Source: Phycisphaerae bacterium (lineage in GTDB: Bacteria; Planctomycetota; Phycisphaerae; UBA1845). From it: a stretch of 7,799 nt of DNA. This document shows positions 1 through 6,193 of the stretch, piece by piece; within the stretch, counting starts at the first letter, position 1; each line of letters starts with the position of its first letter. The notes beneath the pieces were generated by a model. It was not told where the DNA came from. It was given only the letters and a program-made list of their open reading frames with translations, and made no database searches. The DNA lies in assembly GCA_029260195.1 (NCBI GenBank), contig JAJDDS010000406.1:1-7799 (forward strand), written 5' to 3'. Position numbers and translations under genes: made by a program.

Positions 1-634
1 CCCGATCCGCATCGGAAGCATCGAGGCGCGCGCGCTTCAACCAGGGCAGCACGCAAGCGGCGCAAGCGAAGTTGATCAGACACGTTCCGCGCAGGGAAAA
101 CGAGACACCGAATCGCTCGATAAGGAAGAAACCCGTCAGCGCCGTACCGACCATGGCGCCGAGCGTATTGGCGCCGTATAGCCGGGCGGACCATTTGGAG
201 GCGCCTTCGACGTCGCGCGCGCCGAAGTGGGCTAGCAGCGGCAGCGTCGCGCCCATGCACGTCGTTGGGATCAACATGGTGGCTGCGGCGCCGGCCGCGC
301 GGAGCAGGTGGCTGACCGGAGAACCGGCGGTTAGTGATTGATACCATTGGGCGTAAAGCCCGCCGACACCGTCGAGCAGCGTGTGGAATAGCAGCGCCCA
401 AACGGCGATGACGAGTTCCGCGACGACGTAGGCAGCCATGGGGCGCTTGACGCGGGAAGCGGCTCGTCCGGCTATTTCGTTACCGAGGGCGAGGCCAAGG
501 AAGTAGACGGAAAGAACGACACTGATCGCGGCTTGCGTGCTGCCGAGGACCAGCGTGAGTTCGCGCATCCAGAGGAGCTCGTAGTTGAGTGCGGCGACGC
601 CCGAGAGGAATGCGGCGAGTAAGAGGAAAGGCAT
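1..634 (-). CDS. Fused MFS/spermidine synthase-like membrane protein, N-terminal part (3' end beyond left edge)
   Basis: The minus strand is open from the ATG at 634-632 to the left edge, giving 211 residues without a stop. The protein starts MPFLLLAAFLSGVAALNYE and is very hydrophobic. About six membrane segments are visible, near residues 2-17, 33-52, 65-87, 108-135, 152-172 and 180-198. Family hallmarks seen are SGVAALNYELLWMREL (11-26), VLGSTQAAISVVLSVYFLGLALG (29-51, read as one block), MGATLPLL (127-134) and LYGANTLGAMVGTALTGFFL (152-171). This pattern is known from the membrane half of fused MFS-transporter/spermidine-synthase proteins, whose C-terminal half has a polyamine aminopropyltransferase-like Rossmann fold. 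That half would lie outside the window, so no activity can be claimed. The gene is divergent from gatB across 314 bp. The Shine-Dalgarno sequence is weak; the start was chosen because the hydrophobic family N-terminus begins there. Confidence 0.85.
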   Translation of the reverse strand, partial: MPFLLLAAFLSGVAALNYELLWMRELTLVLGSTQAAISVVLSVYFLGLALGNEIAGRAASRVKRPMAAYVVAELVIAVWALLFHTLLDGVGGLYAQWYQSLTAGSPVSHLLRAAGAAATMLIPTTCMGATLPLLAHFGARDVEGASKWSARLYGANTLGAMVGTALTGFFLIERFGVSFSLRGTCLINFACAACVLPWLKRARLDASDADR

Positions 635-732
635 GTTCGGGTCCGTGTGCTTGTCCCGGAGGTCGCGCGGAGCGTCGCCGTCTCGCGCTGCATTCCTTTA
701 TCAGGTCGGGAGGTGGTTGGCCAGGGTGGAGG

Positions 733-836
733 GGATGCATCCGTTTTGAGTGGCGATTCCCCCTTGTCATTCCGAGCCCGACCACGCCTCGATGCATGTG
801 CGACGCCTGAATCGCCACCCAAAATGGGATGCACCC
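733..836. repeat. Long imperfect inverted repeat (27/28-nt arms, 49-nt spacer)
   Basis: The left arm (733-759) and the reverse complement of the right arm (809-836) align with three mismatches and one single-base gap. Both contain TGCATCC, TTTTG and GTGGCGATTC. The left arm starts with a perfect 10-bp palindrome, GGATGCATCC (733-742), and a further GATGCAT sits in the spacer at 791-797. Pairing stops abruptly at both outer ends. The spacer contains TTGTCATTCCGAGC, which resembles the start of a motif I recall from dispersed intergenic repeats in several phyla. Neither strand has a T-tract after the arms, so an intrinsic terminator is unlikely. A small non-autonomous mobile element, a dispersed palindromic repeat, or a structured leader or DNA cruciform are all possible. 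The arms are seen directly; the nature of the element is inference. Confidence 0.75.
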
Positions 837-863
837 GTGTGGACGTGACGCCGCGCGATCCGG

Positions 864-892
864 TCGACGGGTTGCGCCGAACGGGTTACGAT
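864..892 (+). promoter_or_regulatory. Candidate sigma-70-type promoter for gatB
   Basis: TCGACG (864-869) and TACGAT (887-892) are separated by 17 bp, each matching the consensus hexamer at 4 of 6 positions. Transcription would begin near 899, leaving a leader of about 50 nt before the gatB ATG. The same -35 hexamer and spacing occur in the candidate fic promoter at 2487-2515, which gives modest extra support. In GC-rich DNA such matches can arise by chance. Confidence 0.3.
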
Positions 893-948
893 CTGTCGCT
901 CGATATCACAGAGCAACCATTCTCGGAACGCGACGGCGTGGATCGGTG

Positions 949-2433
949 ATGAAGGAATCGGACATTACGCACAGGCTCATCGTGGGTTTCGAGATCCACG
1001 TGCAGCTCGCAACGCGGAGCAAGCTTTTCTGCGGGTGCGCGGTGGAGTTCGGTGCCGCGCCGAATAGCCGGACCTGTCCCGTGTGCTTGGGCCTGCCCGG
1101 GGCGCTGCCCGTCCTGAACCGTCGCGCGTTCGAGTTGTCGATGTTGACCGGGTTGGCGATGGGCTGCGACATCGCACCCGTCACCAAGTGGGACCGCAAG
1201 AGCTACTACTACCCCGACCTGCCGAAAAACTACCAGATAAGCCAATACGACGTTCCCCTGGCGCACGGTGGCCGGTTCGAGGTTCCGCATGGCGACGAGA
1301 CCGTGTCGGCGAGGATCATCCGGGCACACCTGGAGGAGGACGCGGGCAAGACCCTACACGACACGCCCGGTTGCAGCCTGGTCGATCTTAATCGCGCCGG
1401 CACGCCGTTGCTGGAGATCGTGACCGAGCCGGACATTTCGTCGGCTGAGGACGCCCATGTTTTTTGCACGGAGTTGCACCGACTGGTGACGTATCTGGGT
1501 GTCTCGCACGCGAACATGCAGATGGGCCAGATGCGTTTCGAGCCGAACATCAACGTAGCCATCGAGGCGGATGGGCGCGAGTATCGGACGCCGATCTCGG
1601 AGGTGAAGAATCTGAATAGTTTTCGCTCGGTGCGTCGGGCGATCGAATTCGAGTATCAGCGGCAGGTTCAGGATTGGCTGGCGGATCCGGGTTACGTGTT
1701 CAAGGAGCGCCCGAACGAAAACCGTGGGTGGGATGATGATCGCGGGGTGACGGTGTTTCAGCGCGGTAAGGAAGCGGCGCACGACTATCGCTATTTTCCC
1801 GAGCCCGATCTGACGCAGGTCGAAGTGACGCGCGCTGACGTCGCCGAAATTCGCGAGGGACTGCCCGAGTTGCCGATTCCGCGCCGTCGGCGGTTGATCG
1901 AGGATTGCGGGTTATCCGCCGATGACGCTGCCACAATCGTTTCGGATCGCGCGACCGCCGACCTGTTCGACGGCGCCGTCAGAGCCGGTGGTCCGCCGTC
2001 GACCGTGTCGAAGCAGTTCGTGAACTTTTGGGCGAAGCTGGCCAATGATCGCGGCGTGTCGATTGGCGCGTTGGGCGTCGCCGCGGCCCGGATGGGGGCG
2101 TTGGCGCGGATGGTGGACGAGGGGACGATCAATGCGACGGCAGCCAACCGAATCGCGGAGCGAATGCTGGAGTCTTCGGAATCTCCCGACGCGCTGGCGG
2201 ACGCGATGGGATTGGTGGCTGTTCTGGACGCGGACCAGACCCGGGAGTGGGTGGACCAGGTGTTCGCAGCCAACGAAAAGGCTGTCGGCGACGCCGTGTC
2301 GAATCCGAAGAAAGCCAAAGGCGCCGTGGGATTTCTGCGCGGCCAGGTGATGAAGATTTCGGGCGGTAAGGCGAATCCAAAGCTGGCCGGCGAGCTGATC
2401 GAAGCCCGGCTTGCCGCACCGCGCGACGACTGA
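949..2433 (+). CDS. gatB: Aspartyl/glutamyl-tRNA(Asn/Gln) amidotransferase subunit B
   Basis: GatB is the tRNA-binding kinase/transamidase subunit of cytoplasmic GatCAB. It activates the side chain of Glu-tRNA(Gln) or Asp-tRNA(Asn) with ATP and amidates it with ammonia channelled from GatA. The 494-residue length is normal. Visible motifs: VGFEIHVQL (12-20); a zinc-type cysteine set C28-x-C30 and C43-x-x-C46 leading into CLGLPGALPVLN; YYYPDLPKNYQISQYDVPL (86-104); EEDAGKTLHD (129-138); DLNRAGTPLLEIVTEPD (146-162); EVKNLNSFRSVRRAIE (218-233); AHDYRYFPEPDL (277-288); and a C-terminal YqeY-like tail with KGAVGFLRGQVMK (457-469). The ATG at 949 was chosen over the open frame back to 829 because homology begins about 10 residues after it and the upstream part overlaps the inverted repeat. 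GTG at 946 is an alternative; the Shine-Dalgarno sequence is weak. gatA and gatC are not adjacent, and there is no clear terminator before the fic promoter. Confidence 0.96.
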   Translation: MKESDITHRLIVGFEIHVQLATRSKLFCGCAVEFGAAPNSRTCPVCLGLPGALPVLNRRAFELSMLTGLAMGCDIAPVTKWDRKSYYYPDLPKNYQISQYDVPLAHGGRFEVPHGDETVSARIIRAHLEEDAGKTLHDTPGCSLVDLNRAGTPLLEIVTEPDISSAEDAHVFCTELHRLVTYLGVSHANMQMGQMRFEPNINVAIEADGREYRTPISEVKNLNSFRSVRRAIEFEYQRQVQDWLADPGYVFKERPNENRGWDDDRGVTVFQRGKEAAHDYRYFPEPDLTQVEVTRADVAEIREGLPELPIPRRRRLIEDCGLSADDAATIVSDRATADLFDGAVRAGGPPSTVSKQFVNFWAKLANDRGVSIGALGVAAARMGALARMVDEGTINATAANRIAERMLESSESPDALADAMGLVAVLDADQTREWVDQVFAANEKAVGDAVSNPKKAKGAVGFLRGQVMKISGGKANPKLAGELIEARLAAPRDD

Positions 2434-2486
2434 TACACAACGTGCTGCGTTTACTGGACAAAGGGTGTCGCGTCTGCCCCTCATCC

Positions 2487-2515
2487 TCGACGCCCCCCCG
2501 TTTCAAACGTACAAT
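2487..2515 (+). promoter_or_regulatory. Candidate sigma-70-type promoter for the fic-DUF192 unit
   Basis: TCGACG (2487-2492) and TACAAT (2510-2515) are separated by 17 bp. The -10 matches the consensus at 5 of 6 positions and the -35 at 4 of 6. Transcription would start near 2522, giving a short leader of about 23 nt. That leader contains a good ribosome binding site, AAAGG at 2532-2536, 8 nt before the fic ATG at 2545. This suggests fic is transcribed independently of gatB. Confidence 0.5.
2499..2509. promoter_or_regulatory. Operator-like 11-bp palindrome inside the fic promoter spacer
   Basis: CGTTTCAAACG reads as CGTTT-C-AAACG, a perfect 5-bp inverted repeat around one central base. It ends one base before the candidate -10 hexamer. 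A repressor bound here would block RNA polymerase, so this is a plausible operator, possibly for autoregulation. No regulator gene is present nearby. The palindrome is seen directly; the function is inference. Confidence 0.35.
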
Positions 2516-2544
2516 GTCCAGGGCGAAGTTCAAAGGTCGAAGCC

Positions 2545-3861
2545 ATGGAACTGTTCCTGCCGGACCAGATCGCGCTCGATCGAGTCTCGAAGGCGTTGAT
2601 GAGCGCCATCGACGAGACTGCGCGCCGCGTGAAAGAACATCGCCCGCTGTCGCCGGACGTCATACGCCGCATTCAGGACGACTTGCTCCCCGAACGTGTG
2701 CAAAAGAGCAACGCCGTCGAAGGCAATACGCTCGACCTCCGCGAGACCAAGATGATCCTGGAGACGGGGCATTTGATCGCGTCCAAACGTCGCGAGGCAC
2801 TGGAAGCCAGGAACCTCGGCGAGGCGGTTCGGGCGTTGTCCGACGTCGGCGCGGACGATATGTCGATCCACACGCGGGAACGCCTGCTCGATGTTCACCG
2901 CATGGTGCTGCGGGACATCAACGCCGAATGGGCCGGGCGGTTCCGGGAGCACGCGGTCAAAATCGGCGGCGCGAAATGGAAACCGCCCAATCACGGCGTG
3001 TTGCCCGCGCTCGTTGACCGCATGCTGGAGCGGTTGGCGCAAGAAGGCGACGAATCCCCGCTGTTGATGGGCGTCTGGGCGCATTGGGCGTTCGCAGCCA
3101 TCCATCCGTTCAGCGACGGGAACGGCCGAACGGCGCGATTGTGGCAGGACCTTGTGTTCTATCAACGCGGGCTTACTTGCGCGTCGATTCACGCCGAAGA
3201 GCGGTGCCTGTATTTCGAGGCGCTCCAGCATGCCGACGACGGCGATTTCAACCCGCTCGTCCAACTGATCGGGCAACGCACGCTCAACACGTTCGACCTG
3301 TACGAGAAGGCTGCTCAGGAGGACGTGGCGATAACCCAGTGGGCGCGCAAACTCGTCGGCGATGTCGACGAATCGGCCTTGCTCGAACGCAATCTTGAGT
3401 ACCAGCGATGGGTACGCCGGATGGAGCAGCTACGCGAAGCGTTCCACATGTGCGCGACAAGGGTCTCAAAGGCATCTGACGCCATCGACGTGCGCGTCGT
3501 GACTGCGACGACGCCGAATTACGACGCATATGAACGCGATCGTCTCGGATTCGACGCCGGTGCGAAGTTTTTTGAGCTTCACATTCGACGTGCGTCGATG
3601 AGAATTGTCGTATTTGCGCAGTTTGAAAGCGGGAGGTGCGCGGGTTCGGGAGACGAAGATGCCCGATCGGAAGAGCGCGTGCTCTTGCGGATGAGGCCCA
3701 ACCATAAACGACAGGTGACGCAACTGGTGAGTGTTTTCGTCGTCGATGATGCATTCGTACGAGAGAGTCTTCGGGCGGGCAGATCGGAGTATGACCGACC
3801 ATCCGCGACGCAAATCGCCATGGATTGCATCGAGGACTTGGTCCGGGCGCTGGAACCCTAA
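2545..3861 (+). CDS. Fic family protein (probable self-inhibited AMP-transferase) with unrecognised C-terminal region
   Basis: Fic enzymes usually transfer AMP from ATP to a hydroxyl side chain of a target protein. The complete catalytic signature HPFSDGNGRTAR is at residues 187-198, with H187 as catalytic base, D191 for the metal and R195/R198 for phosphates. An N-terminal S55-NAV-E59-G60-N61 matches the inhibitory [S/T]xxxE[G/N] helix, whose glutamate blocks ATP placement, so the protein is probably autoinhibited (class II-type layout). The Fic core ends near residue 245. Residues 255-300 look helical and charged. Residues 305-438 look like a mixed alpha/beta region ending in a helix, and do not resemble the winged helix common in Fic proteins. 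The total is 438 residues. By hand count, sampled blocks of the 3' part (3541-3780) average about 56% GC against about 67% in one early block (2641-2700), which hints at mosaic origin. The DUF192 gene follows after 16 bp. The target is unknown. Confidence 0.92.
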   Translation: MELFLPDQIALDRVSKALMSAIDETARRVKEHRPLSPDVIRRIQDDLLPERVQKSNAVEGNTLDLRETKMILETGHLIASKRREALEARNLGEAVRALSDVGADDMSIHTRERLLDVHRMVLRDINAEWAGRFREHAVKIGGAKWKPPNHGVLPALVDRMLERLAQEGDESPLLMGVWAHWAFAAIHPFSDGNGRTARLWQDLVFYQRGLTCASIHAEERCLYFEALQHADDGDFNPLVQLIGQRTLNTFDLYEKAAQEDVAITQWARKLVGDVDESALLERNLEYQRWVRRMEQLREAFHMCATRVSKASDAIDVRVVTATTPNYDAYERDRLGFDAGAKFFELHIRRASMRIVVFAQFESGRCAGSGDEDARSEERVLLRMRPNHKRQVTQLVSVFVVDDAFVRESLRAGRSEYDRPSATQIAMDCIEDLVRALEP

Positions 3862-3877
3862 CAGGTGGATGACAAGC

Positions 3878-4360
3878 ATGCGACGATTTCTTCAAACGAC
3901 GGTGATCGCGGCAGCATTTCTAGGCGGCTGCACGCCGGAGGAGCCGAACGATTTGGACACACTCGGAATTGTCGACGTCCGGATTAAGGACCTCTCCGTC
4001 AAGGCCTGGCTCGCGAACGACTCGGAAGAACGCGCCAAGGGGCTGATGTTCGTGACGGCAGAGGAGATGGCGCCGCGCGCGGAGGGCGACGAACGCGGAA
4101 TGCTCTTTGTGTTCGAGCGCGACCAGACCGGCGGGTTCTGGATGCGGAACACCATCATCGACCTGGACATTGCCTTCATCCGCGAGGACGGATCGATCGT
4201 GCAGACGTTCACCATGGAAGCCCTGCGCGAGATTTCGTATACCCCGCGATCGCCGTATCGCTACGCCCTCGAGGTCAACGCCGGAATTCTCGAACGCGGG
4301 GGGATCGGCGAGGGCGATAACGTGGTCATTCCGGACGCGGCGCTAAAGCGTAGCCGTTAG
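3878..4360 (+). CDS. DUF192 family lipoprotein
   Basis: This 160-residue protein starts with a short lipoprotein signal, MRRFLQTTVIAAAFLGGC, with the lipobox LGGC and the lipidated cysteine at C18. It is therefore expected to be membrane-anchored outside the cytoplasm. The rest is one DUF192 domain: ERAKGLMF (51-58), GMLFVF (74-79), FWMRNTIIDLDIAFI (87-101), then EDGSIVQTF and a final AGILERGGIGEGDNVVI block. The family forms a small beta-rich fold of unknown biochemical function. The ATG at 3878 was chosen because the lipoprotein signal begins there and a GGTGG site lies about 9 nt upstream (3864-3868). The in-frame ATG at 3869 is too close to that site. Spacing of 16 bp from the fic stop suggests cotranscription; a functional link between the two is not established. 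Confidence 0.9.
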   Translation: MRRFLQTTVIAAAFLGGCTPEEPNDLDTLGIVDVRIKDLSVKAWLANDSEERAKGLMFVTAEEMAPRAEGDERGMLFVFERDQTGGFWMRNTIIDLDIAFIREDGSIVQTFTMEALREISYTPRSPYRYALEVNAGILERGGIGEGDNVVIPDAALKRSR

Positions 4361-4465
4361 CACGCCGACTCTCCCATCGACGGATAGCGCGCCCGCGACG
4401 GTGGGCACGGGGTTCCGATATTCAACGCTGGACGTCCGCCGCTTGGCGGGAGAGGCCGGGTAAGT
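4361..4465. other. Short intergenic region before the phosphatase gene, with a hairpin next to its ribosome binding site
   Basis: The 105 bp contain no gene and no T-rich terminator. CCGCC-gctt-GGCGG (4436-4449) forms a perfect 5-bp stem with a 4-nt loop. Its 3' arm overlaps the start of the purine-rich stretch GGGAGAGG (4448-4455) that probably serves as ribosome binding site for the ATG at 4466. The hairpin could lower access to that site, but could equally be a GC-rich coincidence. Confidence 0.4.
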
Positions 4466-5644
4466 ATGCGCGTGCTGTTGGTGGATCCGACTGAGAGGCT
4501 GCCCGTCGGGATCGACAATCTTCTGGCTGACAACAACTGGACCGTGGACATAGCCTTGGATCTGGTGTCCGCCAAGGCGAAGGTCAACGACGCCGGTGTG
4601 GACGCGGTGGTCGTGGGGCGGCCGGCCGAATCGTCGAGCGATCTCGTGAGTTTCCTGCAGTCGGTCGAGTCGCGGCACATCGCCGCTGTGATGGTCGGTG
4701 CGTCCAGCGGGGACGACGTCGACGCGGGATCGACGATCGACTTGGCGGCCGACGGTATCAGCAAGGAGGAGTTGTCCTGGCGATTGTCGACCTTGACCCG
4801 TTTCCAGGATCAGTTCCAGTCGATGGAGCGGGAACTGGACCACATGCACAAGCTGGGCCAGCGGATCACCCGTCACTTCCGCGAGTTGGACGATGAGATG
4901 CGATTGGCTTCGCGGTTGCAGCGGGATTTTCTGCCACGCGATGTGGAAGCCATCGGCCCGCTCAAGTTCAGCACGCTGTACCGCCCGGCGTCGTGGGTCT
5001 CCGGCGACATCTTCGATATCGAGAAAATCGACGACAAGCATGTCGCATTCTACATCGCCGACGCGGTCGGGCACGGCGTGTCCGCCGGTCTGCTGACCAT
5101 GTTCATCAAACGATCGATCGTGACGCAGCACGTCCGCTCGGGAGTCGTCACACCGCTCGAACCCGGTGAGGTTCTGCGCAAGCTGAACGACGCGCTAGCG
5201 CAATACACGCTTCCGAATTGCCAGTTCGTCACCGGAGCCTACTGCCTCGTGAACATCGAGACCCTGGAGATGCAGTATGCGCGCGGGGGACATCCATACC
5301 CGATCCTGATCGACCGCGAAGGCCACGCAAACGAACTGGAAGCCGAGGGCGGGCTGATGGGCCTGTTCGGGGGGATGGAATGCCCCACCCAGCGGATTCA
5401 GCTGCACCCCGGGGAGAAAGTCATCCTCTTCACCGACGGGATCGAAGCCGCGTTCGAGGAGTGGTCAGCCGGGGGGACGCAGACATTCCCGGGCTACCGA
5501 TCGGTGTTCGAGAACCGGGCGGACCGGTCCGGGGCGGAACTGGTGGCCTTCCTTGGCAGGGATCTCGACCGCCGGGAAGGGTCGCTCATGCCGGCGGACG
5601 ACGTGACCGTGCTGGCGGTCGACGTAGCCGCGGACCTGGGGTGA
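4466..5644 (+). CDS. Pseudo-receiver domain plus SpoIIE-type PP2C serine phosphatase (RsbU-like)
   Basis: This 392-residue cytoplasmic protein has three parts. Residues 1-105 look like a response-regulator receiver (MRVLLVDPTE), but the phosphoacceptor position in VDAVVVGRP (45-53) is G51 rather than Asp, so phosphorylation there is unlikely. Residues 110-158 form a charged helical linker, probably coiled-coil, ending in LQRDFLP. Residues 160-390 are a SpoIIE/RsbU-type PP2C domain: SGDIFDI (179-185), IADAVGHGVSAGLL (197-210), GGHPYPIL (274-281), LFTDGIEAA (321-329) and ADDVTVLAVD (377-386). Metal-binding candidates D181, D199 and D379 are all present. Such enzymes usually dephosphorylate an STAS-domain anti-sigma antagonist and so release a sigma factor or another output. 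No STAS or anti-sigma kinase gene is in the window. The start is supported by GGGAGAGG about 10 nt upstream. Confidence 0.92.
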   Translation: MRVLLVDPTERLPVGIDNLLADNNWTVDIALDLVSAKAKVNDAGVDAVVVGRPAESSSDLVSFLQSVESRHIAAVMVGASSGDDVDAGSTIDLAADGISKEELSWRLSTLTRFQDQFQSMERELDHMHKLGQRITRHFRELDDEMRLASRLQRDFLPRDVEAIGPLKFSTLYRPASWVSGDIFDIEKIDDKHVAFYIADAVGHGVSAGLLTMFIKRSIVTQHVRSGVVTPLEPGEVLRKLNDALAQYTLPNCQFVTGAYCLVNIETLEMQYARGGHPYPILIDREGHANELEAEGGLMGLFGGMECPTQRIQLHPGEKVILFTDGIEAAFEEWSAGGTQTFPGYRSVFENRADRSGAELVAFLGRDLDRREGSLMPADDVTVLAVDVAADLG

Positions 5645-5723
5645 AGCATCCATCGCCGGCCCGCAGGGCGGGAAGCGCGCGTCCGGGGTCCGCGATATTT
5701 CCGGCGGGATGGTTGCGCCCTAA

Positions 5724-5748
5724 GAGAGCCGCGACCGTCAGGGAGCGG
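5724..5748. repeat. Short GC-rich intergenic repeat-like motif with hairpin potential
   Basis: The core reads GAGCCGCGACC then GTCA then GGGAGCGG. It can fold as CCGC-GA-CC, loop GTCA, GG-GA-GCGG, in which tandem G-A pairs would face each other inside the stem. From memory, near-identical GAGCCGCGACCGT..GGGAGCGG motifs recur between genes in planctomycete- and acidobacteria-like genomes and give rise to spurious peptides such as RSLTVAA. Only one copy is seen in this window, so its repeat status rests on recollection. Confidence 0.45.
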
Positions 5749-5864
5749 ACAACCCAGGACCGCGTTACGCACGTTTCCGTGCTGGACCCGCGATTCCAGT
5801 ACGCGATGCGTTGTCCCGCCGATACTGTCACGGACCAGCGCCTCCGCGGGACGAAAAACCGGGG

Positions 5865-5892
5865 TTGCCTTTCGGTCGGGGGTGCGTACAAT
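5865..5892 (+). promoter_or_regulatory. Candidate sigma-70-type promoter for rpmE
   Basis: TTGCCT (5865-5870) and TACAAT (5887-5892) are separated by 16 bp, matching the consensus at 4 of 6 and 5 of 6 positions. The -10 hexamer is identical to that proposed for fic. Transcription would start near 5899, about 43 nt before the rpmE ATG. Confidence 0.55.
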
Positions 5893-5941
5893 ACCGGGTC
5901 CGCGAGAAACCGGAGTGACGCACGCTAGAGGACCGCAGGCG

Positions 5942-6193
5942 ATGAAGAAAGACATCCATCCCGAATACGTCGATGCCACGATCAAGTGTGGTTGTGGGTC
6001 CGCGTTTGAGACCCGCAGCACCCGGCCGCTGATCAAGGTGGAAATCTGCTCGAGTTGTCACCCGTTCTTCACGGGTCAGCAGAAATTCGTTGACACCATG
6101 GGCCGTGTCCAGCGGTTCCAGACGAAGTTCGGTGGCCAGTACTTCAAGGATCCCAGCGAGAAGAAACCGGGCTCGGTCAAGAAGCGGACCTAG
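5942..6193 (+). CDS. rpmE: 50S ribosomal protein L31, zinc-binding type
   Basis: The 83-residue protein begins MKKDIHPEYVDATIKCGCGS and contains the L31 signature CSSCHPFFTGQQKF (36-49) followed by GRVQRFQTKFG. L31 sits on the large subunit central protuberance and bridges to the small subunit. The zinc-type cysteines C16, C18, C36 and C39 are all present, so this is the C+ form; no C- paralogue is in the window. It is about a dozen residues longer than the E. coli protein because of a Lys-rich C-terminal tail after residue 70. The ATG at 5942 is chosen over the upstream in-frame start because family homology starts there and AGAGGA (5927-5932) lies 9 nt before it. It has its own promoter candidate and a strong terminator downstream. 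prfA follows after 123 bp, a neighbourhood common in bacteria. Confidence 0.97.
   Translation: MKKDIHPEYVDATIKCGCGSAFETRSTRPLIKVEICSSCHPFFTGQQKFVDTMGRVQRFQTKFGGQYFKDPSEKKPGSVKKRT

Larger units (their letters stand above)
635..948. other. Divergent intergenic region between the membrane protein gene and gatB
   Basis: No coding sequence is supported in these 314 bp. Short open frames here do not resemble known proteins, and some run through the inverted repeat. The region must carry the promoters for both divergent genes. A weak candidate for gatB lies at 864-892; none stands out for the leftward gene. Its most notable content is the long imperfect inverted repeat at 733-836. Confidence 0.7.
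5645..5941. other. Intergenic region upstream of rpmE
   Basis: These 297 bp carry no supported gene. They contain a GC-rich hairpin just after the phosphatase stop (CCCGC-agg-GCGGG, 5660-5672, no T-tract), a repeat-like motif at 5724-5748, the probable rpmE promoter at 5865-5892, and the rpmE ribosome binding site AGAGGA at 5927-5932. The long plus-strand frame spanning 5218-5928 is a shadow of the phosphatase gene running into this region. Confidence 0.65.

Noticed and set aside
72..341. 89-codon plus-strand open frame
   Set aside because: It is antisense to the membrane protein gene, whose minus-strand translation matches a known family better.
829..948. N-terminal extension of gatB by 40 codons
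   Set aside because: The extension lies partly in the inverted repeat, is not like any GatB N-terminus, and the family start fits the ATG at 949.
647..949. 100-codon plus-strand open frame upstream of gatB
   Set aside because: It runs through the inverted repeat and overlaps the gatB start; no recognisable protein features.
1791..2438. 215-codon minus-strand open frame
   Set aside because: It lies antisense to gatB and its Ser/Ala/Pro-rich translation is typical of an antisense shadow in GC-rich DNA.
2530..3276. 248-codon minus-strand open frame
   Set aside because: Fully antisense to the Fic gene, whose plus-strand translation has clear family motifs.
4343..5131. 262-codon minus-strand open frame
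   Set aside because: Antisense to the phosphatase gene; no family signature in its translation.
5218..5928. 236-codon plus-strand open frame crossing the rpmE upstream region
   Set aside because: It is an Arg/Gly/Pro-rich shifted frame of the phosphatase gene continuing into non-coding DNA.
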